Shown: positions 14,721 through 24,262 of the stretch, piece by piece | Position numbering within the stretch: the stretch's first letter is position 1 | Layout of the letters: the number at the start of each line of letters is the position of its first letter | Origin: Flagellimonas hadalis | GTDB lineage: Bacteria > Bacteroidota > Bacteroidia > Flavobacteriales > Flavobacteriaceae | DNA length: 64,000 bases | NCBI RefSeq assembly: GCF_007785775.2 | Contig: NZ_VNIK02000008.1 | Location: 1-64,000 of the forward strand | Direction of reading: 5' to 3' | Notes under the pieces: model-generated | Told to the model about the DNA's origin: nothing | Database searches by the model: none | What the model saw: only the letters and a program-made list of their open reading frames with translations | Translations under genes and position numbers: made by a program

Positions 14721-15761
14721 ATGTACAAAATCCTCATCCGACCGGTACTTTTTTTATTTGATGCAGAAACGGCCCACCACTTCACATTTGGGGCGATTGG
14801 GGTTTTTTCAAAACTGGGACTCAACCGGTTCTTCCGAAAATCATTTGTGCTGGACGACCCCAAGCTGGAGCGAGAGGTGTTTGGTGTAAAGTTCAAGAAC
14901 CCAGTGGGTTTAGCGGCTGGTTTTGACAAGGATGCCAGACGGTACAACGAATTTTCCGATTTTGGTTTTGGATTTGTGGAAATCGGTACAGTGACCCCCA
15001 AGCCGCAAGACGGGAATCCCAAAAAGCGGTTGTTTCGTTTGTTGGCGGACAAGGCCATCATCAACCGGATGGGTTTTAACAACAAAGGGGTTTTTGAGGC
15101 CGTAGAGCAATTGAAAAAAAAACATCGTGTCATCATAGGAGGCAACATTGGCAAAAACAAGGTGACCCCAAATGAGGATGCCATAAAGGACTACCTGATC
15201 TGTTTTGAGGCACTTTTTGAACATGTGGACTATTTTGTGGTGAATGTGAGTTCGCCCAACACCCCCGGGCTTCGTGAACTTCAGGACAAAGCACCGCTGA
15301 CAGATCTCTTGAAAAAGCTGAAACGGCAGAACAGCAAACAGGCCAAAAAACTGGTACAGAAGGAAAAACCCATCTTGCTCAAGATTGCGCCGGACCTTAC
15401 CGACGACCAACTTTTAGATATCATCGACATTGTAAGGATTACTGAGATCGATGGGGTGATCGCCACCAATACGACTATCGAAAGAAAGGGATTGAAGTCG
15501 CATTTGATCCTATCCGAAGAACAAGGCGGGCTCAGCGGTAAACCTTTGGGCAACAGGAGCACCGAGGTCATCCGCTTTTTATCCGAAAAGAGCAACAAGG
15601 CCTTCCCGATCATTGGGGTGGGCGGTATCCATTCGCCTGAGGATGCTCTGGAAAAATTGGATGCGGGTGCCGATCTCATACAATTGTACACCGGTTTCAT
15701 TTATGAGGGTCCCGGTCTTGTCAAGAAAATCAACAAGGCCATTTTGGAGCGGACTACCTAA
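14721..15761 (+). CDS. pyrD: Dihydroorotate dehydrogenase, class 2 (quinone)
   Basis: The 346-aa enzyme oxidises dihydroorotate to orotate in pyrimidine synthesis, using FMN and quinone. The extended N-terminal helix region (about 1-50, [17 protein letters not shown]) marks the membrane-associated class 2. The FMN barrel shows [36 protein letters not shown] with the catalytic-base Ser of class 2, and [18 protein letters not shown] and [14 protein letters not shown] form the phosphate site. A LysE-type gene follows after five bases. Confidence 0.97.
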   Translation: MYKILIRPVLFLFDAETAHHFTFGAIGVFSKLGLNRFFRKSFVLDDPKLEREVFGVKFKNPVGLAAGFDKDARRYNEFSDFGFGFVEIGTVTPKPQDGNPKKRLFRLLADKAIINRMGFNNKGVFEAVEQLKKKHRVIIGGNIGKNKVTPNEDAIKDYLICFEALFEHVDYFVVNVSSPNTPGLRELQDKAPLTDLLKKLKRQNSKQAKKLVQKEKPILLKIAPDLTDDQLLDIIDIVRITEIDGVIATNTTIERKGLKSHLILSEEQGGLSGKPLGNRSTEVIRFLSEKSNKAFPIIGVGGIHSPEDALEKLDAGADLIQLYTGFIYEGPGLVKKINKAILERTT

Positions 15762-15766
15762 AACCC

Positions 15767-16423
15767 ATGCACAGCTTACTTTTATTTAGCGGAGAGACCA
15801 TAAACTATCCCATCCTTATTGGGTTTGTGCTATCTTCTTCCGCTTTGGCCATTTCCCCTGGGCCTGATAATATTTTTGTGCTTACCCAAAGTATTTCAAA
15901 TGGGGTCAGGGCAGGACTGGCAACCGTTTTAGGGTTGGTGAGCGGCTGTTTGGTGCACACCACATTGTTGGCCTTCGGGGTTTCGGAGATCATCAAACGT
16001 AGTGATGCCCTCTTTTTTGGCATAAAGCTGTTTGGGGCGATTTACCTGTTCTATCTGGCCTATAAAGTTTTCAAAAGTGATGGTGATATCCTATTGGAGG
16101 ACAAAAAAGCGGCCAAAAGTCCAAAGAATCTCTTTTGGAGGGGTTTTACAATGAACGTGCTCAACCCCAAGGTGACGATTTTCTTTCTGGCCTTTTTTCC
16201 TGGATTCCTCTTCAGTACGGAATTGGACCCAGTGGTGCAGTTTTATGTGCTGGGTCTCCTGTTCATGCTGTCCGCCCTCATCATTTTTGGGGCCATTGCC
16301 CTGTTGGCCGGAAGTATTTCCAATTATTTAAAAGGCTATAACAAGGTCGGGTTTTACCTAAAATGGGTACAGATCATCGTTTTTTCCGGCATTGCCGTTT
16401 ACCTCTTGCTATCGGATAAATAG
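15767..16423 (+). CDS. LysE/RhtB-family exporter
   Basis: The 218-aa protein has about six membrane helices and the LysE-family opening ALAISPGPDNIFVLTQS with the characteristic SPGPD motif. FTMNVLNPKVTIFFLAFFPGF is the second family signature. Members export amino acids or related metabolites from the cytoplasm; the substrate is not predictable. It lies five bases after pyrD and its stop codon is 20 bases upstream of the next gene, so the three probably form one operon. Confidence 0.92.
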   Translation: MHSLLLFSGETINYPILIGFVLSSSALAISPGPDNIFVLTQSISNGVRAGLATVLGLVSGCLVHTTLLAFGVSEIIKRSDALFFGIKLFGAIYLFYLAYKVFKSDGDILLEDKKAAKSPKNLFWRGFTMNVLNPKVTIFFLAFFPGFLFSTELDPVVQFYVLGLLFMLSALIIFGAIALLAGSISNYLKGYNKVGFYLKWVQIIVFSGIAVYLLLSDK

Positions 16424-16443
16424 TGCTATTTTTACGGGAGCCT

Positions 16444-17307
16444 ATGTCAAAGATCAAACTCATAGAATGTCCGAGGGACGCCATGCAGGGTATAAAGACC
16501 TTCATTCCCACCAAGGAAAAGGTGAAGTATATCCAATCCTTGCTGGGTTGCGGTTTTGACACCATTGATTTTGGCAGTTTTGTGTCGCCCAAGGCCATTC
16601 CGCAAATGCAGGACACGGCCGAGGTATTGGCCCAGTTGGACCTCACGCGGACCAAAAGTAAACTTCTGGCCATTGTTGCCAATGTTCGGGGAGCAGAGGA
16701 TGCCTGTCAGCATGGCCCGATAGACTATTTGGGTTTTCCGTTCTCCATTTCTGAAAACTTTCAGATGCGGAACACCCATAAGACTATTGCGCAGTCCGTG
16801 GAAACCTTGAAGGAAATACTGGACCTTGCCCGTACCCACGACAAAAAAGTGGTCACCTATATCTCCATGGGGTTCGGGAACCCGTATGGGGACCCTTGGG
16901 ATGTGGAAATCGTGGGGGAGTGGACCGAACGGTTGGCAGCCATGGGGACCAGCATTCTTTCCCTCTCGGATACCATTGGAAGTTCTACCCCGGAAGTGAT
17001 CGATTATCTTTTTTCCAATTTGATCCCCAAATATCCGGATATTGAATTTGGGGCGCACCTGCACACCACGCCTACCCAATGGCATGAGAAAGTGGATGCC
17101 GCATACAAGGCTGGATGCCGCCGTTTTGATGGTGCGATACAGGGGTTTGGAGGCTGTCCCATGGCCAAGGATGAACTCACAGGGAACATGCCCACCGAAA
17201 AAATGTTGTCTTACTTTACTGCAGAAAAAGCTGATGCCGGAGTGAATTGGATGGTTTTTGAGGCTGCGTTCAACAAGGCTACGGAGCTATTCTCTGTGTA
17301 TCATTGA
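16444..17307 (+). CDS. Hydroxymethylglutaryl-CoA lyase
   Basis: The 287-aa TIM-barrel enzyme of the HMGL-like family splits HMG-CoA into acetyl-CoA and acetoacetate in leucine breakdown. Visible motifs are IECPRDAMQGIKTFIPT at the start (catalytic Arg-Asp), FGSFVSPKAIPQM, SLSDTIGSSTP, the metal-binding HLHTTP and the catalytic loop GFGGCPMA. Divalent-metal and acyl-CoA binding follow from the family. The start at 16444 fits the family N-terminus; a codon 21 bases upstream would overlap the exporter gene. No other leucine-catabolism gene is in the window. Confidence 0.94.
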   Translation: MSKIKLIECPRDAMQGIKTFIPTKEKVKYIQSLLGCGFDTIDFGSFVSPKAIPQMQDTAEVLAQLDLTRTKSKLLAIVANVRGAEDACQHGPIDYLGFPFSISENFQMRNTHKTIAQSVETLKEILDLARTHDKKVVTYISMGFGNPYGDPWDVEIVGEWTERLAAMGTSILSLSDTIGSSTPEVIDYLFSNLIPKYPDIEFGAHLHTTPTQWHEKVDAAYKAGCRRFDGAIQGFGGCPMAKDELTGNMPTEKMLSYFTAEKADAGVNWMVFEAAFNKATELFSVYH

Positions 17308-17349
17308 GGGCACTGCCCTGCGTTCATCTTTTTATTCAGTCTAAATCAA

Positions 17350-17357
17350 TATATTTG
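17350..17357 (+). promoter_or_regulatory. -7 box before the membrane protein at 17378
   Basis: TATATTTG matches TAnnTTTG exactly, 21 bases before the start codon. Confidence 0.55.
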
Positions 17358-17377
17358 GGCAGCTAATACGCACCACA

Positions 17378-17875
17378 ATGACATACAATGGTCTGCTGGC
17401 GACTTTTCCCAAAGAAATCCGATTTTTCATAGCCACTTTTGTGGTGATACTTTCCGTTGGGTTCTTCACGGGCCTACTGTTCATCAAAGAGACAGAATCC
17501 ACCACACCGGCAGGAATAGAGGAAAACTACTTGGGCAACGAGGATGATGAAGAGGCCACCGAGATGAAGTTCAAGAAAGGGGATAGGGAAATGCTCACCA
17601 TTGTGCACACCCATATCCTTTCCATGTCATTGATTTTTTTCTTGCTGGGCGGGTTGGTATGGATCTCCAAAGCACCCAAAAAGTGGAAACTTTTGCTGAC
17701 CATAGAGCCTTTTCTTTCGGTCATCTTGACCTTCGGGGGAATTTATCTGATGTGGATCGGGATCAGTTGGTTCAAGTATGTGGTGATTTTTTCGGGGACA
17801 TTGATGACCCTAAGCTTTACAGGGGCAGCCTGTTTGGTCCTTTGGCAATGCTTAAAACCACCAAAGGTGGAATAG
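17378..17875 (+). CDS. Four-span membrane protein, unknown
   Basis: The 165-aa protein has hydrophobic segments near 16-36, 75-95, 104-125 and 130-153. Between the first two is an acidic, probably extracytoplasmic loop (NYLGNEDDEEATEMKFKKGD). HTHILSMSLIFFLLGG places two His at the start of helix 2. No family was recognised; the arrangement recalls small flavobacterial membrane proteins of unknown role. It has its own -7 box and converges on the next gene with a three-base gap. Confidence 0.8.
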   Translation: MTYNGLLATFPKEIRFFIATFVVILSVGFFTGLLFIKETESTTPAGIEENYLGNEDDEEATEMKFKKGDREMLTIVHTHILSMSLIFFLLGGLVWISKAPKKWKLLLTIEPFLSVILTFGGIYLMWIGISWFKYVVIFSGTLMTLSFTGAACLVLWQCLKPPKVE

Positions 17876-17878
17876 GGG

Positions 17879-18229
17879 TCAGTTTTCTATAAATTGATAA
17901 TCAATATCCTGATAATCCAATAGTTCAATTTTGGTCTTTTCATAGCAAAGCAGGTTCATGATTTCATGGACTTCTTCCCGGTTCACCAAAATGATGAAAT
18001 GTTTTTTCCCCACTGAAATGGGAATTCTGCGTTGATGTGCCCAATGCTTCAGATGGCTTTCCCAATAGGCAATGTCCAGTTGGCCAATGTATTCCTTCAA
18101 GGCCTCAAGTTCCCATTCATACAGCTCAAAGCACAGGTTGTTGAAAATCAATTGGAACAGTTTGCTATGGTTGCAAAAGGTCAATATTCCATTTTTGGAA
18201 CGGCTCAAAGTATTCAAGGATCTGCACAT
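17879..18229 (-). CDS. Conserved hypothetical protein, DUF6686-like
   Basis: The 116-aa protein has an N-terminal segment SRSKNGILTFCNHSKLFQLIFNNL with an FCNHSK motif, then ELYEWELEALKEYIGQLD and a beta-rich end (RRIPISVGKKHFIILVNREE). The pattern is one I associate with a small Bacteroidota family (possibly DUF6686) of unknown function; this is not verified. No signal peptide or membrane span is seen. It converges with the gene at 17378-17875. Confidence 0.78.
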   Translation of the reverse strand: MCRSLNTLSRSKNGILTFCNHSKLFQLIFNNLCFELYEWELEALKEYIGQLDIAYWESHLKHWAHQRRIPISVGKKHFIILVNREEVHEIMNLLCYEKTKIELLDYQDIDYQFIEN

Positions 18230-18359
18230 AAATTCTTGTATTGGACCATAAAGATAATAATTATTTATATTAAGTCTAAATAAGTATAATTGGATTGAAA
18301 TTTCTGGGCCAAAAAAAATGTCTGAGACAGCAAGAGGGTGTATTCAATAAAAATAGTGG

Positions 18360-18367
18360 TATATTTG
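18360..18367 (+). promoter_or_regulatory. -7 box of guaB
   Basis: TATATTTG is an exact TAnnTTTG match 23 bases before the guaB ATG. Confidence 0.6.
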
Positions 18368-18390
18368 CACGCAATTAATCCGTAATTGCA

Positions 18391-19863
18391 ATGGAAGCCC
18401 ACCTAAACAAAATTGTCGGCGAAGGACTTACTTATGATGACGTTCTTCTTGTGCCCGCTTATTCCGAAGTACTTCCCCGGGAAGTCAATATCCAGTCAAA
18501 ATTCACCAAGAACATCACCATCAATGTGCCCATTGTTTCTGCGGCCATGGACACGGTGACCGAATCACGAATGGCTATTGCGATGGCTAGGGAGGGTGGT
18601 ATCGGTGTGCTCCATAAAAATATGACCATTGAGCAACAAGCGCTCAAGGTGAGAAAAGTGAAGAGGGCGGAGAGCGGCATGATTATGGATCCTGTGACCC
18701 TTCCTTTGGAATCCAAGGTCCGAGATGCCAAGGCAAGCATGAAAGAGCACAGTATCGGCGGAATTCCGATTGTGGACGGAAACAAAAAATTGTTGGGGAT
18801 TGTCACTAACCGTGACCTTCGTTTTGAAAAGAACAATGATCGTCCCATAGCAGAGGTCATGACCTCCGAAAATTTGGTCACAGTTGCAGAAGGAACCTCT
18901 TTGGAACAGGCCGAAGTGATTCTTCAAGAAAACAAGATTGAAAAACTTCCCGTGGTCAATGATAAGGACGAACTTATCGGTTTGATCACATTCAGGGACA
19001 TTACCAAGCTTACCCAAAAACCCATTGCGAACAAGGATCAGTACGGTCGGTTGCGTGTCGCTGCTGCCATTGGTGTTACCGCTGATGCCGTGGACAGGGC
19101 AGGGGCCTTGGTCAATGCAGGTGTCGACGCCATCATCATCGATACGGCCCATGGGCACACCAAAGGTGTGATCGGTATTTTGAAAGAGGTAAAAAGGACA
19201 TATCCCGAACTTGAGGTGGTCGTGGGCAACATTGCCACCGCAGAAGCGGCCAAATATTTGGTGGAAGCTGGGGCAGATGCCGTAAAAGTAGGGATTGGGC
19301 CAGGTTCCATTTGTACCACCCGAGTGGTGGCCGGGGTCGGTTTTCCACAGTTTTCCGCGGTATTGGAAGTGGCTGCGGCCATAAAAGGCAGTGGCGTTCC
19401 CGTGATTGCCGATGGAGGAATCCGTTATACGGGTGATATTCCCAAGGCCATTGCTGCCGGAGCTGACACGGTCATGTTGGGCTCGTTGTTGGCAGGCACC
19501 AAGGAATCCCCAGGGGAGACCATTATTTATGAAGGCCGAAAATTCAAATCCTATCGCGGTATGGGTTCTGTGGAAGCCATGAAAGAGGGCAGTAAGGACC
19601 GTTATTTCCAAGATGTGGAGGACGATATCAAGAAACTGGTGCCGGAAGGCATTGTGGGACGTGTACCCTATAAAGGTGACCTATACGAGAGCATGCACCA
19701 ATTTATTGGTGGATTGAGGGCCGGAATGGGGTATTGTGGGGCCAAGGACATTGACGACCTGAAGGAGAAAGGACGGTTTGTCAAAATCACCTCAAGCGGT
19801 ATCCACGAGAGCCACCCACATGATGTGACCATCACCAACGAAAGTCCTAATTATAGTCGGTAA
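18391..19863 (+). CDS. guaB: IMP dehydrogenase
   Basis: The 490-aa enzyme converts IMP to XMP with NAD+, the committed step of GMP synthesis. [10 protein letters not shown] opens the barrel, and two CBS domains (about 95-205, with [15 protein letters not shown] and MTSENLVTV) are inserted. The catalytic loop [15 protein letters not shown] carries the active-site Cys. [13 protein letters not shown], the flap with YRGMGS and the C-terminal RAGMGYCGA are all present. The length is normal. It is monocistronic with a clear -7 box. Confidence 0.98.
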   Translation: MEAHLNKIVGEGLTYDDVLLVPAYSEVLPREVNIQSKFTKNITINVPIVSAAMDTVTESRMAIAMAREGGIGVLHKNMTIEQQALKVRKVKRAESGMIMDPVTLPLESKVRDAKASMKEHSIGGIPIVDGNKKLLGIVTNRDLRFEKNNDRPIAEVMTSENLVTVAEGTSLEQAEVILQENKIEKLPVVNDKDELIGLITFRDITKLTQKPIANKDQYGRLRVAAAIGVTADAVDRAGALVNAGVDAIIIDTAHGHTKGVIGILKEVKRTYPELEVVVGNIATAEAAKYLVEAGADAVKVGIGPGSICTTRVVAGVGFPQFSAVLEVAAAIKGSGVPVIADGGIRYTGDIPKAIAAGADTVMLGSLLAGTKESPGETIIYEGRKFKSYRGMGSVEAMKEGSKDRYFQDVEDDIKKLVPEGIVGRVPYKGDLYESMHQFIGGLRAGMGYCGAKDIDDLKEKGRFVKITSSGIHESHPHDVTITNESPNYSR

Positions 19864-19902
19864 AGGGTTAGTAAAGTGAAATGCTGGGAAAAGGGAACGT
19901 CC

Positions 19903-20418
19903 TTATTTTCCGGCATAGGTCTGCCAATCTTTGTCCTTGTAGATATTGTCGCCAAAATAGCGGGCAATCTGCATAAAAGGCTCCACTTTTTGGTAACCGG
20001 GCACAGGGGAGAGCATGTTTCGTTGCTCATCCAAGAAAACTACGGTAGGATAACTCAGTTTGCCCTGTAGCAGTGCTGCGGCCAATTCATGGTAGCCTTT
20101 TCGGCCCGAAGGAACGAACTTAAAGGTTTTTCCTTGGTATTCGATAGGGTCTTTGCCCTCAGCGTCCAATTTAACCATGTAGAAGTTGTCCTGCATGTAT
20201 TTGGAGACTTCAGGATGTTGAAAAGTGTCCTTGTCCATTTTTTTGCACCATCCGCACCAATCGGTATATACATCGATGAATATCTTTTTGGGTTTGGCAT
20301 CTGTCTGGGACAATTGCACTGCTTCATCCCAAGAAATCCATTTAATGTCTTGAGCATGGGACTGAAAACCCATCAATAGAAGAAAAAACAAGCTGATTTG
20401 GGTAAAAGTAGCGCGCAT
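19903..20418 (-). CDS. Exported thioredoxin-fold protein
   Basis: The 171-aa product has a signal peptide (RATFTQISLFFLLLMGFQSHAQ) and a thioredoxin domain with TDWCGWCKKMDKDTF, a CxxC pair near residues 51-54, and a cis-Pro region SYPTVVFLDE. It probably acts in the periplasm as a disulphide reductase or isomerase. The start at 20418 is chosen because it gives the signal peptide and lies 38 bases downstream of a -7 box; the longer frame would start upstream of that box. It lies between guaB (convergent) and lysA (same strand). Confidence 0.93.
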   Translation of the reverse strand: MRATFTQISLFFLLLMGFQSHAQDIKWISWDEAVQLSQTDAKPKKIFIDVYTDWCGWCKKMDKDTFQHPEVSKYMQDNFYMVKLDAEGKDPIEYQGKTFKFVPSGRKGYHELAAALLQGKLSYPTVVFLDEQRNMLSPVPGYQKVEPFMQIARYFGDNIYKDKDWQTYAGK

Positions 20419-20455
20419 AATTTCTGTTTTTGGAACTTTTGTCGTTCCATCCATA

Positions 20456-20463
20456 CAAAAATA
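20456..20463 (-). promoter_or_regulatory. -7 box of the exported thioredoxin gene
   Basis: TATTTTTG on the minus strand is an exact match inside the short lysA-thioredoxin gap. It fixes the start codon at 20418. Confidence 0.5.
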
Positions 20464-20515
20464 ACGAAAATTGTGCCAGAAAAGTATCTGGTTATCAGTA
20501 CGGGAAAACCGTGGC

Positions 20516-21754
20516 CTATTTAACCACTTCTTTCTTAGGAGCTTCGAATAGATTTTTGACATCCACTTGGTTTCGCACGATGTCATCAAAAGTTTCCCGC
20601 TCCCTGATCAAATGCGCTTTTCCTTTGTACCAAAGTACTTCGGCAGGCCTGTATCTGGAATTGTAGTTGCTGGCCATCGTAAAGCAATAGGCCCCTGCAT
20701 TTCTGAAGCAGAGGATGTCCCCTTCGGAAATCTCATTGATCCTACGGTTGCTGCCGAACGTATCGGTCTCGCAGATGTAGCCCACCACGGAATAATAGCG
20801 TTCCCTTCCATTGGGGTTGGAAATGTTCACGATCTCGTGGCTGGAACCATAGAGCATGGGACGGATCAAATGGTTGAAACCGGAATCCACGCTGGCAAAA
20901 ACCGTTGACGTGGTCTGTTTTACCACATTCACCTTGGCCAAGAAATAACCTGCCTCGCTGACCAAGAATTTACCTGGCTCAAAAGTCAAGGTGAGTTCCC
21001 TGCCATATTCCTTACAGAATTGGTTGAACCTTTTGGTGAGTTTTTTGCCCAACTCTTCAATATTGGTCTGGATATCTCCTTCCTTGTAAGGCACTTTAAA
21101 GCCACTGCCAAAATCAATGAACTCCAGATCTTTGAAATTTTTGGCCGTTTCAAAAAGGATTTCGGAAGCATAGAGAAAGACATCAATGTCCAGAATATCG
21201 CTCCCTGTATGCATGTGGATACCATTGATGTTCATCTTGGTCAAATCCACGATCCGCAACAAATGAGGTATTTGGTGTATGCTGATCCCGAATTTGGAAT
21301 CGATATGGCCTACTGAAATTTTTGAGTTGCCGCCCGCCATCACGTGGGGGTTGATACGGATACAAACGGGAATATCAGGGTGTTTGCTCCCGAATTGCTC
21401 CAGAATCGATAGGTTATCAATGTTCACTTGGACACCAAGTGCTGCAGCCGCCTCGATTTCCTCGAGGGAAACACCATTGGGCGTAAAAATGATGGATTCC
21501 GGCTTGAAACCTGCCATAAGGCCCAGTTTTACCTCTTGGATGGACACGGTGTCCAGCCCACTGCCCAAATGGTCCATTAACCTAAGGATGCTGATATTGG
21601 AAAGCGCCTTGGCGGCATAGTTCAGCCTGAGGCTGGAAACACCTTCAAAAGCCTTGGTGAGCCTTTGGTACTGCGAAGCGATTTTGTCCGCATCATAAAC
21701 ATATAGGGGAGCACCAAATTGCTCTGTGAGTTTCAATAGATCCTTAGGGTTCAT
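20516..21754 (-). CDS. lysA: Diaminopimelate decarboxylase
   Basis: The 412-aa PLP enzyme makes L-lysine from meso-diaminopimelate. The barrel carries the PLP lysine in NYAAKA (Lys49). Further motifs are VCIRINPHVMAGG, IGVSS-like SVGHIDSKFGIS, HMHTGSDI, EPGKFLVSEAGYF and FRNAGAYCFTMASNYNSR. ICETDTFG supplies the partner-subunit cysteine. The length is normal. dapD, an earlier step of the pathway, is far away at 42446. Confidence 0.97.
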   Translation of the reverse strand: MNPKDLLKLTEQFGAPLYVYDADKIASQYQRLTKAFEGVSSLRLNYAAKALSNISILRLMDHLGSGLDTVSIQEVKLGLMAGFKPESIIFTPNGVSLEEIEAAAALGVQVNIDNLSILEQFGSKHPDIPVCIRINPHVMAGGNSKISVGHIDSKFGISIHQIPHLLRIVDLTKMNINGIHMHTGSDILDIDVFLYASEILFETAKNFKDLEFIDFGSGFKVPYKEGDIQTNIEELGKKLTKRFNQFCKEYGRELTLTFEPGKFLVSEAGYFLAKVNVVKQTTSTVFASVDSGFNHLIRPMLYGSSHEIVNISNPNGRERYYSVVGYICETDTFGSNRRINEISEGDILCFRNAGAYCFTMASNYNSRYRPAEVLWYKGKAHLIRERETFDDIVRNQVDVKNLFEAPKKEVVK

Positions 21755-21775
21755 GCCGTATCAATATTTAACCGA

Positions 21776-21809
21776 CAAATCTAAAGTTTGTCTTTCGGTT
21801 TTACAAGAA
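21776..21809 (-). promoter_or_regulatory. Promoter of lysA
   Basis: On the minus strand TTCTTG (21809-21804) and TAGATTTG (21783-21776) match the -33 and -7 boxes with 20-base spacing. The leader is about 15 bases. Confidence 0.55.
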
Positions 21810-21959
21810 TAAAAACATATTTCGATGATTTTATAACAAAATGTTCTATATGCAACAATTGGTTTTTGAAGTCGATGAAATTCCTGAAGCTTCTGTAAGG
21901 AGATTCCGCTTCATTTGCCGCTTTGGTCCCCGTATAGTATTTTTAGGCAAACTCCATGT

Positions 21960-22598
21960 ATGAAGCTACCTTTCTTCCCTTTGCAGTCCGTTTTTTTCCC
22001 CGGTGAGACCGTGCCGCTCCATATTTTTGAGGAACGGTACAAAGAGTTGATCCAAGATTGCCGGAAAGAGGCCTTGACTTTTGGCATCCCTGTTTTTATC
22101 AACAATTCCATTTCTCATGGCACCGAAGTGCAGTTGGTGGAGGTGGTCAATACATATGAATCAGGTGAAATGGACGTGGTGTGTGTGGCCCGGCAGGTGT
22201 TCAAAGTACTTTCGTTTGAGAACCAGATGGAGGGCAAACTCTACGCTGGTGGGGAAGTGGAGTTTTTGGACATGGAGAGCGATGCGGATGATGGGCTCAG
22301 AGAAGAGGTGATGCAGAAAGTGGAGGCTTTGTACGACCTAATGGATGTGCCGTTCACCAAGACGCCGCCCAAACAGTTCAACAGTTATGCCCTTGCCCAT
22401 AAAATGGGGCTTTCCTTTGAGCAGGAATTTGAATTGCTGCAGATGACCAGCGAAAAGAATAGGTTGCTCTATATCAAGGCCCATTTGGAGACTACGGCCC
22501 ATGTTTTGAGCGAGGTGAACCGCACCAAGGCCACCATCGAAATGAACGGTCATTTCAAGAATTTTGATCCGTTGGACTTCCCTGATTTCAAGATTTAG
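21960..22598 (+). CDS. LON substrate-binding domain protein
   Basis: The 212-aa protein begins MKLPFFPLQSVFFPGETVPL followed by HIFEERYKELIQDC, the opening of the LON N-terminal (PUA-like) domain. It has no ATPase or protease domain. Such stand-alone proteins are widespread and may bind unfolded peptides or other ligands; no activity is established. TATTTTTA at 21938-21945 is a near -7 box 15 bases before the ATG and supports this start over an upstream in-frame codon. Confidence 0.9.
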   Translation: MKLPFFPLQSVFFPGETVPLHIFEERYKELIQDCRKEALTFGIPVFINNSISHGTEVQLVEVVNTYESGEMDVVCVARQVFKVLSFENQMEGKLYAGGEVEFLDMESDADDGLREEVMQKVEALYDLMDVPFTKTPPKQFNSYALAHKMGLSFEQEFELLQMTSEKNRLLYIKAHLETTAHVLSEVNRTKATIEMNGHFKNFDPLDFPDFKI

Positions 22599-22683
22599 AT
22601 TCCCTGCTGAACAAAACGGCCTTTTTAAGAACGGATATGGGCAATTATTCTTTTTTGCCCTTCTATTTGTCGATGGTGTTTTC

Positions 22684-22691
22684 TATTTTTG
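22684..22691 (+). promoter_or_regulatory. -7 box of sucC
   Basis: TATTTTTG is an exact match 26 bases before the sucC ATG at 22717; it shows that the longer open frame to the left is not used. Confidence 0.55.
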
Positions 22692-22716
22692 TGGGCAAAC
22701 AAAAGTTAAATCGCAG

Positions 22717-23910
22717 ATGAATCTTCACGAATATCAAGGAAAAGAGATTTTGGCCAGCTTTGGCGTTAGAATTCAAAGGGGCATTGTGGCCCGAAATGCC
22801 AAGGAAGCGGTGGATGCCGCAAAACAACTTACCCAAGAAACCGGTACCGGATGGCACGTCATCAAGGCACAAGTGCATGCTGGTGGCCGTGGAAAGGGTG
22901 GCGGTGTAAAATTGGCCAAAAACCTGAAGGAAGTGGAAGAACTGGCAGGAAGCATCATTGGGATGAACCTGATCACGCCACAGACATCTGCAGAAGGAAA
23001 AAAAGTACACCAGGTTTTGATTGCCGAGGACGTATACTATCCAGGTGACAGCGAAACCAACGAGTTCTATATGTCCGTTTTGTTGAACAGAGGGACGGGA
23101 AGGAACATGGTGATGTACTCCACCGAAGGAGGTATGGATATCGAAGAGGTGGCCGAGAAGACCCCTCACTTGATCTTTACCGAAGAAATTGACCCGGGAT
23201 TGGGATTGTTGCCCTTCCAGGCAAGAAGAATCGCCTTCAACTTGGGATTGTCCGGAACGGCTTTCAAGGAGATGGTGAAATTTGTTACCGCCCTCTACAA
23301 AGCTTACGAGCAGAGTGATGCCAGTCTTTTTGAGATCAACCCTGTATTGAAAACCTCAGATGACAAGATCATGGCGGTGGATGCCAAGGTGTCCATTGAT
23401 GACAATGCCCTTTATAGAAGAAAAGTATATGCAGAGATGCGCGACCTTCGCGAAGAGAACCCCATTGAGGTGGAAGCCCGTGAAGTTGGTCTCAACTATG
23501 TGGATCTCGATGGAAATGTGGGCTGTATGGTGAACGGGGCCGGACTGGCCATGGCCACAATGGATTTGATCAAAATGGCAGGTGGCGAACCAGCCAACTT
23601 TTTGGACGTTGGAGGTACTGCCGATGCCAAAAGGGTGGAAGAGGCCTTCCGTATCATTTTGAAAGACCCGAACGTAAAGGCCATATTGATCAACATCTTT
23701 GGTGGAATAGTACGTTGTGACCGAGTGGCGCAAGGTGTGGTGGATGCCTACAAGAACATGGGGGATGCCATCCAGGTGCCGATCATTGTACGTTTGCAGG
23801 GTACCAACGCTGAGTTGGCGAAGGAAATCATCGATAATTCAGGATTGGCGGTACATTCCGCGGTTCAGTTCCAAGAAGCTGCCGATAAGGTAAAAGAAGT
23901 ATTGGGATAA
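22717..23910 (+). CDS. sucC: Succinyl-CoA synthetase beta subunit (ADP-forming)
   Basis: The 397-aa subunit of the TCA-cycle enzyme couples succinyl-CoA cleavage to ATP synthesis. It begins NLHEYQGKEILASFGV, has the ATP-grasp elements VKAQVHAGGRGKGGGVKLAK and FEINPVL, and the C-terminal phosphate-binding loop INIFGGIVRCDRVAQG. The alpha subunit sucD is not adjacent, which is common in Bacteroidota. The start at 22717 is fixed by the family N-terminus and the -7 box. A terminator follows. Confidence 0.97.
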   Translation: MNLHEYQGKEILASFGVRIQRGIVARNAKEAVDAAKQLTQETGTGWHVIKAQVHAGGRGKGGGVKLAKNLKEVEELAGSIIGMNLITPQTSAEGKKVHQVLIAEDVYYPGDSETNEFYMSVLLNRGTGRNMVMYSTEGGMDIEEVAEKTPHLIFTEEIDPGLGLLPFQARRIAFNLGLSGTAFKEMVKFVTALYKAYEQSDASLFEINPVLKTSDDKIMAVDAKVSIDDNALYRRKVYAEMRDLREENPIEVEAREVGLNYVDLDGNVGCMVNGAGLAMATMDLIKMAGGEPANFLDVGGTADAKRVEEAFRIILKDPNVKAILINIFGGIVRCDRVAQGVVDAYKNMGDAIQVPIIVRLQGTNAELAKEIIDNSGLAVHSAVQFQEAADKVKEVLG

Positions 23911-23941
23911 TTTTCCCGATAGCAATAACCGAACAAGACCG

Positions 23942-23979
23942 GGGTAACGTTGTTTTAACGTTGCCCTTTTTTATTTTTC
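23942..23979 (+). terminator. Terminator of sucC
   Basis: GGGTAACGTT (23942-23951) pairs with AACGTTGCCC (23957-23966) with one wobble pair, followed by a T-rich run. Confidence 0.8.
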
Positions 23980-24184
23980 TCGATCTTATCCCCAAAATGC
24001 CATTTTCTTTCTAAGGGTCCAAGTGTTTCCATTGGCCTTTTTCTTGTCTTTTCCTAAATGTGATGAAAAGATTTCTCAACGGGTTTTGATAAAGGTGGTT
24101 AGTGCCAATATTAGCGAAATGTTACAGAAATTAAACCTCGGTTAAATGCTGTTTTGCTGTTCGTTTTTTTGGATGTCTTCGCAG
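23980..24184. other. Intergenic stretch without a recognisable gene
   Basis: With the terminator and the box at 24185, this makes about 350 bases between sucC and the gene at 24263. No coding frame with support, RNA gene or repeat was seen. It is A/T-rich in its right half and may hold regulatory sites for the downstream secreted protein. Confidence 0.5.
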
Positions 24185-24192
24185 TAATTTTG
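24185..24192 (+). promoter_or_regulatory. -7 box before the secreted protein at 24263
   Basis: TAATTTTG matches TAnnTTTG exactly. The leader would be about 60 bases, long for this window. Confidence 0.45.
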
Positions 24193-24262
24193 GCCTGTCC
24201 TTAAAAAGAAACGTTCATTCCGAAATCAAAAACCCATTCATCATTTAATCAAAAAACAAAAC

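Noticed and set aside
18565..19611. Long open frame (348 codons) antisense to guaB
   Set aside because: It lies entirely inside guaB on the opposite strand, with no family resemblance; an artefact of codon bias.
21841..21963. 40-codon frame whose stop overlaps the start of the LON-domain gene
   Set aside because: The overlap is suggestive, but a near -7 box lies inside it for the downstream gene and the peptide has no recognisable feature.
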